This document shows, piece by piece, positions 27,801 to 42,800 of a stretch of DNA of 64,000 nucleotides (position 1 is the first letter of the stretch; each line of letters begins with the position of its first letter). The stretch is taken from contig NW_024037051.1 of the NCBI RefSeq assembly GCF_015706575.1, positions 1,736,001-1,800,000 of the forward strand, in the 5' to 3' direction. Position numbers and translations under genes: made by a program. Source of the DNA: Patiria miniata. Taxonomy: Eukaryota; Echinodermata; Asteroidea; Valvatida; Asterinidae. The notes beneath the pieces were generated by a model that made no database searches, was not told where the DNA came from, and saw nothing but the letters and a program-made list of their open reading frames with translations.

Positions 27801-30800
27801 TGTGATCACCGAAACGGTGATGGACTTTCGCAATCGGTGATGGACTTTTACTCAACGACTGGTCATCGCAGCTTTGATCACCGATCGCGAAAGATCATCA
27901 CCGATCGCGAAAGTCCATCACCGATTAAATGCCACTTTTGGCGAAACAGGAACGCCAAAGAGGCATTTAATGTGATCACCGAAACGGTGATGGACTTTCG
28001 CGACCGTCGCATCTGTGTGTTGCGTCGTAATCATTTGCACGTATTATACTTATCTACATGTATGTTCCTTGCTCTGGAGCAATTTAAATTTAATTGCAAA
28101 TGCGCAGAGCCTTTATTTTGCTCTTCTGTTTTTTTTAATACCTTTCGCGAAAATCTGATAAATTTTACTTCCGCGTAACCGATGTAATTTTCGAACCATG
28201 GTGTGTGTGTTTGATAAGAATTAAATTTAGAATTTAATCATTTTTAAGATTAGAAAATATTATCATTGTTTTTTCAAAGAGCAATGATTCGATGTGTACA
28301 TTTTTGTAATGCAGCATGGTACTCAATCTGCTAAGACCACTGTGGGAAATAGAGCTAGCTCTATGGTTTGTGCCAGCCATGTCTTCTTTGGCAATCAATC
28401 ACCTTGTCCCTTTAGCCCTCGCAATAACACGTGCTTCAGGTCTCCACTTACCAGCTACCATTTTTTTTTGCAGTCGTGGAATTGGGGCACGATCGAGGTC
28501 AATCGTTTTTACATGGGGGCTCACAAATTGGGTGTTCCACATGCAAACGCGTTCCATGCACCAACTGACGTTCAGCAAAATAATGGAATCCTTTTCAATT
28601 TTAAGAACATATACCTTTACATCATGTACATGATGTATAGGCTACAACGGTCTACAATCGAGCCGCAACTTCCGAGATCTTTTCGAGCTTGTCTTAAGTG
28701 GCCTTGTCAATTGTATAGTGCACAAACAGAACAGACATTCGCTATTCAACCCAATTGGTTACATTATTCTTTAACTAATGAATAATAAATTATTCACCGG
28801 TGTGCACAGTCTTTTTAAACATCGGAGTTATCAAAGGAAAATATTGAATAATGTATAAATAAAAACACACTAAAATTGTCCAATAGGAGTACAACCGCAA
28901 CAGTTACCTATGTACCGATAACCTAAACAAAGCTTAGTCTGCCCATGACGCCGGCAGCCTCCGTCGCCCAGAAATCACAGCATATTTAAGTTGAAGAAAG
29001 TGGGGTTTTTTTTTGGGGGGGGGGGGGGTTGGCTGGGATATTTTCACCCACTTACTTTGATAATATAAAAAAAACACTCTGCACCGATAGCAAAAGTCCA
29101 TGCAAGGTTGATTACCGATCGTGAAAGACCATCACCCATGGGCGTCACAATGGGGGAGCACGGGAGCGCTCCCCCCCCCCCCCGGAAAAGCCCCCCCCCC
29201 CCCCCAAAAAAAAAAAAAAAAAAAAAAAAAAGATGGGGGAAGAAGACAGAAAAAGGGGCGCGAAGTAATATTGTTTGAAAAATGCCCACCCTCGAAAAAT
29301 GATAAATCGTGAATATGCTGGAAAAATCCAGGTATTTCGGGGAGAAAAATGTTTTGCCCCTCTGCCAAAAAATTCTGGCGACGCACAAATCACGGTGTTT
29401 TATAGCCACATTACCAATGATAGGGAAAACCGGTCGACTTATCAATTGTTATGGTTATATTAATAACGGCAACACCAAACCGTAGTGGGCAACAGCGGAG
29501 ACTCAAAGCCACGACATACACAATATGCTTGACAATAAATGAAATACATGAACATGAGATATGTGGCAATAATAACAACAAATGAAAATCATACTTGAAT
29601 TACAAAAAAATAACTTCCCACATCATAGCCTCGTGACACTTGAGAGCGCTACGGCAAGTATCAAATTAGCCTAACAAAATAGAAAAACAAGGGATTGAAT
29701 GGTTTCATTTGCCCCATAAATATGAGGAGCAGGCTGTCTGTATCCTAAAAATTGCGAACATTTTAATCCTTGTAATTGATATAGTCTCTTGAAACCTTGG
29801 AGCACTATAACTGGCGGATGTAAGGGGTGGTGGTGGAAAAACATTTGCAAGGAAAGTTCCTCTGTGTACTGTCCATCATGTGCTCGCTTAAGTGTGCTTA
29901 AGTGACCAGAGGCCCCACATATCTATACCAACATTGGCTATTAGATGGATTTATGATGATGATGATGATGATGATGTGATTGCATTCCTGTGCCCCCTGG
30001 ACGCCTGCTCAGACCCCTCAATAACCCCGCCATAATGCTGTCTCCAATGACCCACACATCAATCGTCATATTATGCAGAACCTTTTATCACGTACAGTAC
30101 CGCCCAGAATTTACCATTCCCAAATGCCCACACCAAAGTCCCTTTGCCCGCTGTTTGCGATCATGGTCCCGCATGCCCTTTGCCCAATCCCCCTTCCTTA
30201 GAATTCGGTCATTAATAGAGGGCATCGTGTAAACCACAGACAATAATCCCCGAGCATACAGCAAAAGGGCATCGTGTAAACCACAGACAATAATCCCTAG
30301 CAGTCAACAAACTACCTTCTGAAACGGGCAACGTGTAAACCGCGCCATAACAAAACAAGAGGCCTGGAAGCCGACGTCGGGAAATTCACCCATACACACA
30401 CGACGTACACAAAAAGCCGACAGAAAACGAAGAGCCGAAAAAAAAACATAAAAAGAAATAATGCGGTTGGGCGAGAGGAGTAAAACTTTTAAATATTTTG
30501 GGGGGACTGCATGCTCAACATAAAAAGAAATAATGCGGTCGGGCGAGAGGAGTAAAACTTTTTAATATTTTTTCGGGGGACTGCATGCTCAACATAAAAA
30601 GAAATAATGCGGTCGGGCGAGAGGAGTAAAACTTTTAAATATTTTTGGGGGGACTGCATGCTCAACATAAAAAGAAATAATGCGGTCGGGTGAGAGGAGT
30701 AAAACTTTTGAATATTTTTGGGGGGACTGCATGCTCAACATAAAAAGAAATAATGCGATCGGGCGAGAGGAGTAAAACTTTTAAATATTTTTTGGGGGAC

Positions 30801-33800
30801 TGCATGCTCAACATAAAAAGAAATAATGCGGTCGGGCGAGAGGAGTAAAACTTTTGAATATTTTTGGGGGACTACATGCTCAACATAAAAAGAAATAATG
30901 CGGTCGGGCGAGAGGAGTAAAACTTTTAAATATTTTTGGGGGGACTGCATGCTCAACATAAAAAGAAATAATGCGGTCGGGCGAGAGGAGTAAAACTTTT
31001 TAATACTTTTGGGGGGACTGCATGCTCAACATAAAAAGAAATAATGCGGTCGGGTGAGAGGAGTAAAACTTTTGAATATTTTTGGGGGGACTGCATGCTC
31101 AACATAAAAAGAAATAATGCGGTCGGGCGAGAGGAGTAAAACTTTTAAATATTTTTGGGGGGACTGCATGCTCAACATAAAAAGAAATAATGCGGTCGGG
31201 CGAGAGGAGTAAAACTTTTAAATATTTTTGGGGGACTGCATGCTCAATATAAAAAGAAATAATGCGGTCGGGCGAGAGGAGTAAAACTTGTTAATATTTT
31301 TGGGGGGACTGCATGCTCAACATAAAAAGAAATAATGCGGTCGGGCGAGAGGAGTAAAACTTGTTCATATTTTTGGGGGACTGCATGCTCAATATAAAAA
31401 GAAATAATGCGGTCGGGCGAGAGGAGTAAAACTTTTAAATATTTTTGGGGGGACTGCATGCTCAACATAAAAAGAAATAATGCGGTCGGGCGAGAGGAGT
31501 AAAACTTTTGAATATTTTTGGGGGGACTGCATGCTCAACATAAAAAGAAATAATGCTGTCGGGCGAGAGGAATAATGCGGTCGGGATAGAGGAGTACAAC
31601 TTGTTAATATTCTTGTGGGACTAGACTGGATGCTCAATATAAAAAGAAATAATGCAGTCGGGCGAATGGAGTAAAACTTGTTAATATGTTTTGGGGGACT
31701 GGATGCTTGAAATAAAAATAATTAATGCGCTCGGGCGAGAGGAGTAAAACTTGTTAATATTTTGGGGGACTGCATTCTCAATATAAAAATAAATCATGCG
31801 GTCAGGCAAGAGGAGTAAAACTTGTTAATATTTTTTTTTTTGGGGGGGGGGGGGGACTAGACTGGATGCTCAATATAAAAAGACGTAATGCGGGACGATC
31901 GTGCGAGAGGAGTAAACCTTGTTCATATTGCGACACGGCTACTGACTGAGAAGTTTGCCAAATCAACGCAAACTTCAGGACCACGAGGTACGTCGACCCG
32001 CGGGCAACTAGTGCAGTGCGGCATTGTTGAAACTAGACTCCGTGTTGGTCTGATCATGGTCTGATGGATAATATTACGGCAGTCCCAGGCATCACAGGGG
32101 AGCCTCCTAGCAACAGTATTTCTAAGCAACCAGGTTGGAATGTGATGGGCATGCAGCCATGCACCTGTGGCTCAGACGGTCAGTGATGAAAGCAACCAAT
32201 GGCATATTTATTTGCCGGGAACCGGCTCATTTCATTGGCTGAGATACCATCATCACTGTTTATCATCTAAGAATCTTCCAATTGCTGGCGGCAAGTTCTC
32301 AAAGGCCTTAAAGTTCGGTGGCCTACTTCTGAACCCAAATGTATATGCTTTGTAACAACTAGAGTGGCATTGTATCAATTTGAACAATGCGGCTATCAAT
32401 CATTCTCTGGAAAGGCTTTCCGGAGCTGAGATTTTATTTGGGCATTTTTTTCTCAGAGACAGGGGAAAACTTCATGCGAAAAATGTGGGAAACTGAATTT
32501 ACGTGAAATTTCACCTCCGTGTTGTGTACATGCACATAGATAAACGATTGGGGGATGATATTCCAAGTCCAAATAATTCATTAAATGTAGGGCTCCCGAT
32601 GTCTTTTTTTCGTAGTACGATTTTATTCTTCGCTTATTTAAAAATAAAACTGCATGGCCTACATTATTTTTGTAAATGTTACTCTAGAATATAATTATTT
32701 CGGAATACATTTTGAAATTAAGTTTGAAGTCAAAGCGCTGTTGATAATCTTGTTCGTATACCTTTTAAAATTAGGAAAAACTAAGCATAATTCGTATTAA
32801 AATTTCCCCTGGAATCTACAAAAGAATTAACTGAGAGTTCAGAACTTAATGGGCTAGGGTGTTTGAAATCGTTTTACTTTAAAAATAAACCGAGAGAATA
32901 AGATATACTAAATCGTATTAAAATAACCCCTATTTATATGATGTCTCTCTCTATCCGCGGCCGGGAAAATATTAAATGGAGGACGATTAATTCTTCGTGT
33001 ATTTCAAAAATAAAAAGCATGACCTACATTATTTTGTAAAAATGATTTACTATAGAATATATTTTGGAATATATTTTGACGTTATTGTTTGAGGGATGTT
33101 GTTAATCCTGATCATATTCATTTAAAATAAGAAAAAACGAGCATAATTCGTATTAAATTTCCCCTGGAATCTACAAAAGAATTAACTTAGAGTGCAAACT
33201 TTAACGGGCTAGGTTTTTTTTAAAATCATTTTGCTTTAAAAAAAATATTTTAGACGTAAATCTCTCCAGACGTAAATCTCTCTCTGAGGCCGGGAAAATA
33301 AAAAAAAGGGGGATGACGATTTTATTCTTCATTTATTAAAAACAAAACATGGCCTACATTATTTCGTGTACCGGTACATGTTCTACTCTAGAACATATTT
33401 TGGAATATATTTGGACATGAAGCATTAAATGCAAGTGCTGTATTAAATGTGCCCCCTATTCCAGCCGGGAAATAGAAAAGTGTCTTATAAAAATATATTC
33501 TTGCTTTGAAAGTATTCTTGCTTTGAAGGAAATTTTGAGACAATGATTGACAGGCGACCTTCAAAACTTATACACTGTATATTTTTGTTGATAATTATGT
33601 ATGATAGTTATGTTCAAAGCGATTGATTTGATGACCGCCCGTCCGCCCGCCATAATGACTCCTCCAAAACGAAAAAGATAGCCATGTTCTCAAAGGGATG
33701 TATTTAATGCCCGCCCGCCCTAAGACGACTCGTAGGGAAAAAACAGTTGCGAAAGGGGGGGGGGGGGCACGGGCCGGGTGTGCCCCCATCTGGATCCGCG

Positions 33801-36800
33801 CGTGTGATGACGATCCTTACGAGTAATATAAACTCAAAACAAATTTCACAATAGAGATCGCTTTTGTGAACAGAACTGCGCAAAGAGTTTACTTGTAAAA
33901 CTTGTGTACTTGTTAACTATAAAAAGGAGGGATATTCCTTTTGACCAGATTTTCACACCCCTTTCTCAAGAGTGGAAGAAGAGCACGGGCCATGCAGGGC
34001 TCACCGTTCAATCATAGAGCTGTGTTTTATTTCAATTCAGTGCGGGCATCGTGTTCTATGTGTCCCGAAGAAATGTGTCGCGGGCATTGTGTTTGTGTAC
34101 CTGATCATTTCACAAGCATGCCGACGTGCGGGCATCGGGGCTTGTGGTTTAGGAGAGTGCGGGCATCGGGGCTTGTGGTTTAGGAGAGTGTGGGCATGTG
34201 GTTAGGAATTCTAAGAAAGGGTTCGGGACCCCCAATGCCCGGCAACCAATAGGTCCCGATAAACGGGCATTGTGCCATGGTAAATTCTGGGCGGTACTGT
34301 ATTGGTAAAAAAATACTCGGACTCAAATTTAAGGACATGAGAAACACATTGCTGAGATGATTGGTAAAGCTAATAGAAAATTATTCATGTTCAGGAAACT
34401 GAAAGAAACTGGTTTTACTCAAAGAACTTGTTACCCTATGTTAGACCAGTCCTAGCAAACGCATCGCCGGTTTGGCACTCAAGCATTACACTCAAACAGA
34501 CCAATCTAATTTAGTCGATCCAAAAGAGTTTGCCGTATTACTCTATCTCTGGATCACCTTTATGATAGAAGAACCACTATGTGTACAAACTTTGCTCTAT
34601 GTGCTTTTAAATCAGGCAAATTTAATGAGTGGTTTCCTCAATCAAAAAGTTGGCACACTATGAATCTTAGATCGAGTAGAACACTCAAGGAGTATCCCAG
34701 TTCATCCAAGAGATTTCGAAATAGCCCAGACTCATCAATAGTTCAACATAGGATTTTCAAATGTATACAATTTTAATTGCTATTATCCGAGTATATATGT
34801 TTTTGAGAATAATGGATTGTTGTGCATTTTGTATGTGTTTCGATTTCTCGTGAAATGTGTTTATTTTTAATTAATTTTTACTGTAAATCACTGTGCAATT
34901 CAGCTTCTGAGCTGCTTGATGGTGATAATCAACCCAAATAATAATAATGTTAATAATAATGATACAAAATAATAACTTATAATAACCCATAATTGGCTAT
35001 TTGGGGAACATTCCCATAAACTAGTGCACACATTTTCCCCCCAACTTTAATGACCCGTAACTCCAATTTTACCTTGATTCGCCGGGTAATTTTTACTAAT
35101 TCGACCACGAGCAATCGAGTCTATTTGCGACGATAATATTTTGCCTCTAAGTGTGTGACGCTAAAGTGTCTCCCGAAGGGTATAGGCCTATTATAAAACA
35201 AATCATTCTGTTCATGCCACATTCACAGAGGAGTGTTTTATTCCGGATACCTGTGATATGGCATATACCGTTTGAATTGTTAATTGTTATGGTTATGTGA
35301 ATATGTGAATATGGCAACACCAAAGGCCCAAATCCACAGCGGCATACATGTACATGTACACTAACTGCAAACATTTCACGGACATTACAAAAAATGGAGT
35401 TCGCAAGTGAGAACGGACATATTATAAAACATATAACCGTATTAACACAATTTAGGGGCAACACCAGGCCCGACCAGTAGTGGGCAACACAAGAAACTCA
35501 AAGCCACGGCATACACAATATGCTTGACAATAAATGAAATACATGTAGGCCTATATGAAAATGAGATATATGTGGCAATAAATGACAACAAATGCAAATT
35601 AAACTTGAATAACAAAAAATAGCTTCCCACAGATGTACATTCAGTCAGGAAAGCATCAAAGCCTCGTGACACAGTGAGATCGCTACGGCAAGTATCAAAT
35701 TAGCCTAACAAAATAGAAAAACAAGGGATTGAATGGTTCCATTTGCCCCATAAATATGAGGAGCAGGCTGTCTGTATCCTAAAAATTGCGAACATTTTAA
35801 TCCTTGTAATTTGTATAGTCTCTTGAAACCTTGGAGCACTATAACTGGCGGATGTAAGGGGTGGTGGTGGAAAAACATTTGCAAGGAAAGTTCCTCTGTG
35901 TACTGTCCATCATGTGCTCGCTTAAGTGTGCTTAAGTGACCAGAGGGCCCCACATATCTACACCAAGATTGGCTATTAGATGGATATATGATGATGATGA
36001 TGATGATGTGATTGCATTCCTGTGCCCCCTGGATGCCTGGTCAGGCCCCCCAATAACCCCGCCATATGCTGTCTCAGATGGCCCACCCATCAATCATCAG
36101 ATGCAAAAAACTTTTTACCATTTATTGGATAAAAACAAATCATTGTGTTTATGCCACATCCACAGTGGACTGTTTTTATTCCGGATACCATCGATTGGGC
36201 ATTTACCGGTTGCAATATGGGCAGCACCAAAGCCCAAAGCCACAGCAGCATACACCAACAACAAACATTTTACGCACATTAATTTAAAAAAAAATGCAGT
36301 TCACATATGAGAAAGACACTTTCAAACACAAAAACACCGTAAACAAATATCACCGTCAGGGGCAACACGAGAAACCCTAAGCCACAGCGGCATGCACGTT
36401 CAATAACTGATGCACTTTGGCGATCGATGATGGATTTTGCAATCGGTGATGGGTCGTTGATCATCGGTCGCAAAAGTCCATCACCGATTGCAAAAGTCCA
36501 TCACCGATTGCAAAGTTGATCACCGGTCGCGAAAGTCCATCACCGATCGTGAATATGCATCACCAGCAAAAGTCCATCACCGATTGCGAAAGGCCATCGC
36601 CACTCGTGAATATGCATCACCAGTGAAAGTCCATCACCGATCGCGAAAGTCCATCACCGATCGTGAATATGCATCACCAGTAAAAGTCCATCACCGATCG
36701 CAAAAGTCCATCACCGATTGCGAAAGGCCATCGCCACTCGTGAATATGCATCACCAGTAAAAGTCCATCACCGATTGCGAAAGTCCATCACCGATCGTGA

Positions 36801-39800
36801 ATATGCATCACCAGTAAAAGTCCATCACCGATCGCGTAAGTCCATCACCGATCGTGAATATGCATCACCAGTGAAAGTCCATCACCGATCGCGAAAGTTC
36901 ATCACCGATCGTGAAAATGCATCACCAGTAAAAGTCCATCACCGATCGCGAAAGTCCATCACCGATCGTGAATATGCATCACCAGTAAAAGTCCATCACC
37001 GATTGCGAAAGTCCATCACCGATCGTGAATATGCATCACCAGTGAAAGTCCATCACCGATTGCGAAAGTCCATCACCGATCGTGAATATGCATCACCAGT
37101 AAAAGTCCATCACCGATCGCGAAAGTCCATCACCGATCATGAATATGCATCACCGATTGCAAAAGTGTATCACCGATTCGATGATCACATTAAATGCCTC
37201 TTTGGCGTTCCATACGGTACACAATATAATACGCATTGATGTTCTTGTACGAGGCAAATGAGCTCGAGGGCAAACCACGCGTGCACATGCATGTGTTCCG
37301 ATCATGCCGATTGTCAAAAGTTACAAATGGCGATCGTGTATGGGCCCGGTTCCCTAATAGAACAAAATCCACTTTTAATTTATTTGACTTACCAAACTAG
37401 TTGGCGACATTAAGAACATACAGGTAGTAGTTCATAAATAGAGGGAAATTGGGGGGGGGGGGGGAATGACGATGACAAAAACAAAACGCAACATGAAAAT
37501 AAAGATGACGATCGCACGGCACCGGCACCACCCATAAAATCGCGTACAAAAACCCTAATTTTACAAAAAGGTGGCATTTGATCTGAGAGAAGTCTGCTTT
37601 AGGTTGAAAAGGTAATTTTTGAATGCTAAAAAAATCGGGGGAACTGGCCTGGAATCGCCTCAGATTGCACCACAGAGCATCTAGAATCCAAAATTGGCGG
37701 CCGCGTTGTAATGTATGCATTATGCGAAGGCGCTTGGGCAAGATAATGAATATGCATTATTTAAGTTCATGACCTCGTGTTCGTATGGCCAGCCGCGCTG
37801 AGTGTCCGACAAACGTCATAAACTATGATGCATATTCATTATCTTGCCCAAGCGCGCTCGCATAATGCATACATTACAGCGCGGCCGCCTTTTTGAAATC
37901 GCATTGGGGAGCATTTTCGGGACGATATTTGTGGAAGATGATGACTGAAAGTCGTCTTTTGGCCAGATGGATGAAAATATTGAGACCAAAGAACGTTTTT
38001 TCAAAAAGGTATGAGTTGCTCTACGACTAAGAACCTGAACTTTGGAAATTTGTGTCCTGGATGAAAAGATAATCTCGATCGAAATCTGTAGCAAAATCGC
38101 TACATCAGCGGCCAAAAAAATTCAGTCTCTGTGGAAGCATTGGGCGGCTGGCCGTACTACAGAGCTTGCGATAGTACTGTACGGCCAGACGCAGTCGGGC
38201 TAGGGTTCGCCATAGTGTACACCCCAAACGTCGTAGTGTACACCCCATTAGGATGTCGTTTGGGGAAAAAAAAACTCAAGGCCAGGACGCCTATGAAAGT
38301 CTTTGAACTTTTTTTTCTAGGGGAAAAAAGGTTTAAAAGGTTGGACGAAAATCTTGGAATGACATTCCAAGGAAAAGCCACAGAATCAGCTAGGGAATGA
38401 ATACCCAATCCACATGTTGGCTACTAAATACTGTTTGATACTGAGCAACTCTGAGATGGCATTCTGAATTGGTGTTACTTGGTTACAACATACAGAGTCA
38501 GAGATTGGCCAGCAAGTCATTGTTCTCATGACCTCTGATCCAGGGTCAACTAAAAGCAGGTTTGAATGATACTATTGGAATAGGGAGCAGGATGCTCCTA
38601 GTTCATTTACATGTACTTGTTGTGGACCAATTTGTTTAAAATGAAAGCTTGCTGACTTTAAGCCTGACTTTTCACCATGTGCACAGGTTTATACAAGATA
38701 AACACAGAATTTGTGCACTGAAAGCAATAAGGCAAAGTTAAAACAAAACAAGTTTCTCGTCCCCGCCCGCTTTCTTTTTGGAGGCCGCCTAGATTTTTTT
38801 ATTATTTTTTATTTTTGAAAAAATGCAGTAAAAACACTGAAAAAGTCCACAAAATCATCGGAAAATAAATACTTGCGAAATATGTGAGTCGAAGTTTTCA
38901 GTATAGACTCTGTCGGTCACTTTGTACACCACATAATATCGACGTGTGATCGCTACCCCTGCGACAGTGCGAGCATGGCGAGTTCACAACAAAACTCACC
39001 CACTTGGTTCCCAGACCAAAAGATTCTGACTATTCCTGATGAATCTACGCGCCCATCATAGAGTTATATTATAACTCTATGGCGCCCATGGAGTCGAGGC
39101 TGAGACGTGAGCGTCAGGAATAATTGTCAGGTCTAGGGAACCAGACTATGTATATTTACATGTATGTCTATTGATAGTTTTAGACTACAGCCGTTTGAAA
39201 ATTCAACCGGAATCTGTCTACCGTACTGTATGCGGTAAATGCTGACTTTGAAGCCAGAATGCAACCGGTATGAGATTAGCTCACGCTGGAGCATGTGTTA
39301 AAAGAATTCGCTCGCGCGGCCGATGTTTTCTGTCACTAGCTACAGTAGTAGCGGTCACTCAGCTCATTCCAGCAAAAATAAACTGACCAATTAATATATA
39401 GAATAAAAACATTGCCTAAAATATTTGCAATCAATCTTCATATGTTTATGAGAAGAAAAAAACCCAAACCCACATTCTTAATAGCTTGGCGTTTACTCAG
39501 TCTTTTAGGATTTGAGAGTTGACATTTGGTGCTTGATTTTATCTGTAAAATCACTCATCCAAAATGAATCACGACTTTTGGCGGTTTAAGCAAATGCATC
39601 TGAAACTGTTCTTGGTAGACCAATACAACTCTAAAGGACAATGTAAATATGTTCAGTTCTCTTGTCCAACTTGTCTTTCATTTTAAAAGTGTCTGAACAG
39701 TGGAAACACCAACGGTTGCAGGAAATTTTAAAATGGCGGCCATTTTGAAAAAAATAAAAAATAAAAAATAAAAAGCCCCTATTCCTCCTATTTTTCAAAA

Positions 39801-42800
39801 ACCCGGACGAGAAACTATGTTTTTTTTTTACTCGGCCTAACATGTTGGATTTCAAATTCTTAAATGTCTCAAACTACAAGAACACTAACTTGTTTTTACT
39901 TTTGTTAAGTACAAAATAAACACAGAATTTGTGCACTGAAAGCAATAACATGTTGGATTTGAAATTCTGAAATTTCTTAGCATAAGTAAAAACAGTTTAC
40001 TGTTATGGCCAATGCAAAAACAAATTAGTCTGTAAATAAACGGATTACAAACACCTAGCCTGCATCTACTTACCAAAAATGAAAAACTCCTTCATTTTCT
40101 GTAGACTGGAGAAGGTTGGATTTAAGATCAGTCTCTTCCAGTTGTCATCACCTGCGAGTTCCTTAATGCCTTCCCTCAGCAAGTAGGTTTCAAACTCAGT
40201 TGTCTTCAAGTATGTGACCAATGTTGTGGTCTCTTCCTGTGTGAGCATGGCAAGCTGTCTCACACCGGCATAGCCAAACTTGACACTCCTTTGAGAATAA
40301 GGAAAAGAGGAAAGACTTGTTCCTTAAGTTTGCTTTGCACCTTTCAAAAGGACAGCTACACCCTTATAACTAAAAGTATCTTTTCCCTCATTGGTAAGAA
40401 AGGGAGAGTTGGGGGAGACCAATGGGAGAGACACTGCTGATGCTGCCTGATGCTCACGCAAAGACACTGTTGCTTTGTCCACATTTAGAATAAAATTAGT
40501 CATGCGTATTTGCGCTATAAGCGTGCGAACCAGTTCGCATGTACGTGTTGTGTCCCATCCATGGAGCTTTCAAAAGTGGTTTTAAAAGAAGCCTTCTCTT
40601 GTTCGCGCATGGAGCGGATAGAGCATGCAAGTAACATTTTATGGAAAAATGTGACTTCAGGACACATCGTAAAGGAGCTACAACATTTGCAAAATCCCAA
40701 TTTTTGGGTTTATTTTGTTTTCCTGACTGGTCTTATTCTGTCAAGGGCAATACACGTGATAGGTAAATTCTGTGAAACAAACAAAGCGTTACAATATACC
40801 GCGTATTGAAAATATTTAATACCGGTAATTGTTGACTGCTGTGATATGGGACATGACGCTTTTAACATCCGAGGGGTGCATAGCACCTGAGGCGAAGCAG
40901 AGGGTGCTATGACTCAAACACAGCTACACGTATGCACCACAGGTCAAACAAATATTTATATTTTGTAAAAGATGCAACAAAACGTCCCCTGTGCTAAACC
41001 CACATGTACCCTGTGTACACATAAATCATTCAATCAATGAAAAACTCACAAACATGTTTGCACAATTCATGTGCACAAATCCACAATAAGTGTATGCAAG
41101 AGGGGCAAATGAACACAGACTGTGTGATAGAAACATGATCAGATTCAAGGCAATATAATGTAGTATGTACACAGCACAGTGTAGGCCCTATCGCCTCTAT
41201 ATTAACGTTATCAACAACGATGAAAATAAAACAAAGAAATATATTTGCTCCTTTCGCGATGAAATACATTTAAGTATGGAGCATACTTCAACAATGGGTA
41301 ATAAAACACAATTTCCATCAAATGTTTTAACCTCCAACTCACCCATTCAATTTCTGTTCAGGTTTATTTGTATATAATCCCAGCAATCAAAGAAAGATAG
41401 ACTTACTCAAGCAAACACGTTTTTGTCCATTAGCTCCTTCAAAACAAGCGTCATACATGTAAAAATCATCATAAATAATCATTTCTGAACGGATGTGTAT
41501 GGTATGCATTACCAGTGATACTCTTGCTGTTTGTGCTCATCCAGCCATATCTGAACATCGCCATGGTGATGCTGCAGTTGCCGTGACTCCAGCCACTGGA
41601 GGAGGAGCAGGGAGGAGGCCAGCTTCTCCGAGACTCCGTAGATTTCCTTTCTCTCCGCCGGGGAGATCTCCTTGAAGGCTTTGTGCTCCAACAGACTCGG
41701 CGAGGCAAACTGCTCCAGGTAGTTGATCCCTGTCACAGGAAAGGTCAATTCAGACAAGAAACATTCCTGAGACGACGATATCAGACATGTCAGAGTAGAG
41801 TGTTTTTTTTAAAGATTCAGCACGTCACTTTAACTCTCTCTCAATTTTGAAGATGTAAACGTGTAAAGTCAATTACATTGTACAAAAAAAACACACACAC
41901 AAAACAGTTGAAAATGTGAAACGATTTGAGGGCAACATCGGAGTTGAGTAAAATATTCAACATCTTCATCTGCTTACACAATTTTACAATCTTTCAACTT
42001 TGAAGATGTTAACTTGAACATGATCCATTGAAGAAATAAAATTTAAAAAAATTGAATATTAGAATTAAAGATTTATTAACCATGTGATGGAGATGTAATT
42101 TGAATATTAAATAATCAGGTCCACACACAAATCTAACACAATTAAATTTCATTTTAATATATTTTTGTTATTTTGTATTTCTGATCCACTGCACTCATTC
42201 ACCTGTTCACAATTTTGTATTACCCATAAAACATGGCAAGAAGATTACATTTAAATGTTTGTATCTTCATGCAGGTCCCAGTTTGAGGGAATCCTGAAAT
42301 ACACACTTTTTTATACAATCATGTCCCATTGGGTGCTCATTATTGTCACGTTGGTAATATCAAACTGACAAGGGACATACATGTATTTAACATACAAGTT
42401 GGATCTCAAGCTAAGAATGAGATCACCATTTTTTCCTGCAATTCACAAGAGGTACACAAATTCAGTCTGTCCCCCCCCCCCCCAAAAAAAATGTTGCAAG
42501 CAGAAACGGGCTCTGTGTCCTTGGAATACTGAAAAATGTTTCATGATGCTTAAATATAATGTTAAACCTGGGATATTCAGCTTTCAAATGCTATTGCTAA
42601 TTGTTTCATCAATTTTGCTTTTGCCAAACCAGAGATATGGTCAGTTGAACACAGACACTCAATTTTCAATTTGTGCCACTTTCCATAAGTTGATACTATA
42701 AACAGCAGTATTGCCAGTATTATGTATGTATTCGTGCAGAAAAAACAATTAGTAATGAATGGGTGAGGAAACACTTTTGTTATTCATCATGTTCATATTA

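Larger units (their letters stand above)
27375..37214. mobile_element. Giant 9.84-kb inverted-repeat element with tandem-repeat arms, 6-bp target duplication
   Basis: TATGGAACGCCAAAGAGGCA begins a perfect terminal inverted repeat of about 45 bases, mirrored at the right end (37170-37214). CGGTAC stands directly outside both ends (27369-27374, 37215-37220). Inside each end is an array of GATCGGTGATGGACTTTCGC-type units in opposite orientation. The interior holds a 73-bp satellite, two copies of a 0.6-kb segment and a LINE fragment, and no transposase was recognised. Family unknown: 6-bp duplications occur in Dada and Polinton groups, but nothing coding supports either. It occupies AREL1 intron 3. 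Confidence 0.75.

Noticed and set aside
27405-28010. CRISPR-like regular repeat pattern
   Set aside because: Units are contiguous with no unique spacers, the host is an animal, and the array is an arm of an inverted-repeat element.
28294-28785. 163-codon open frame, longest outside repeats
   Set aside because: No recognisable domain, no splice partners and ordinary AT-rich composition; noted but not called.
36488-37239. Long open frames with a repeated peptide (REYASPVKVHHRSRKSITD)
   Set aside because: Product of 20/37-bp tandem repeats lacking stops in one frame; not a protein gene.
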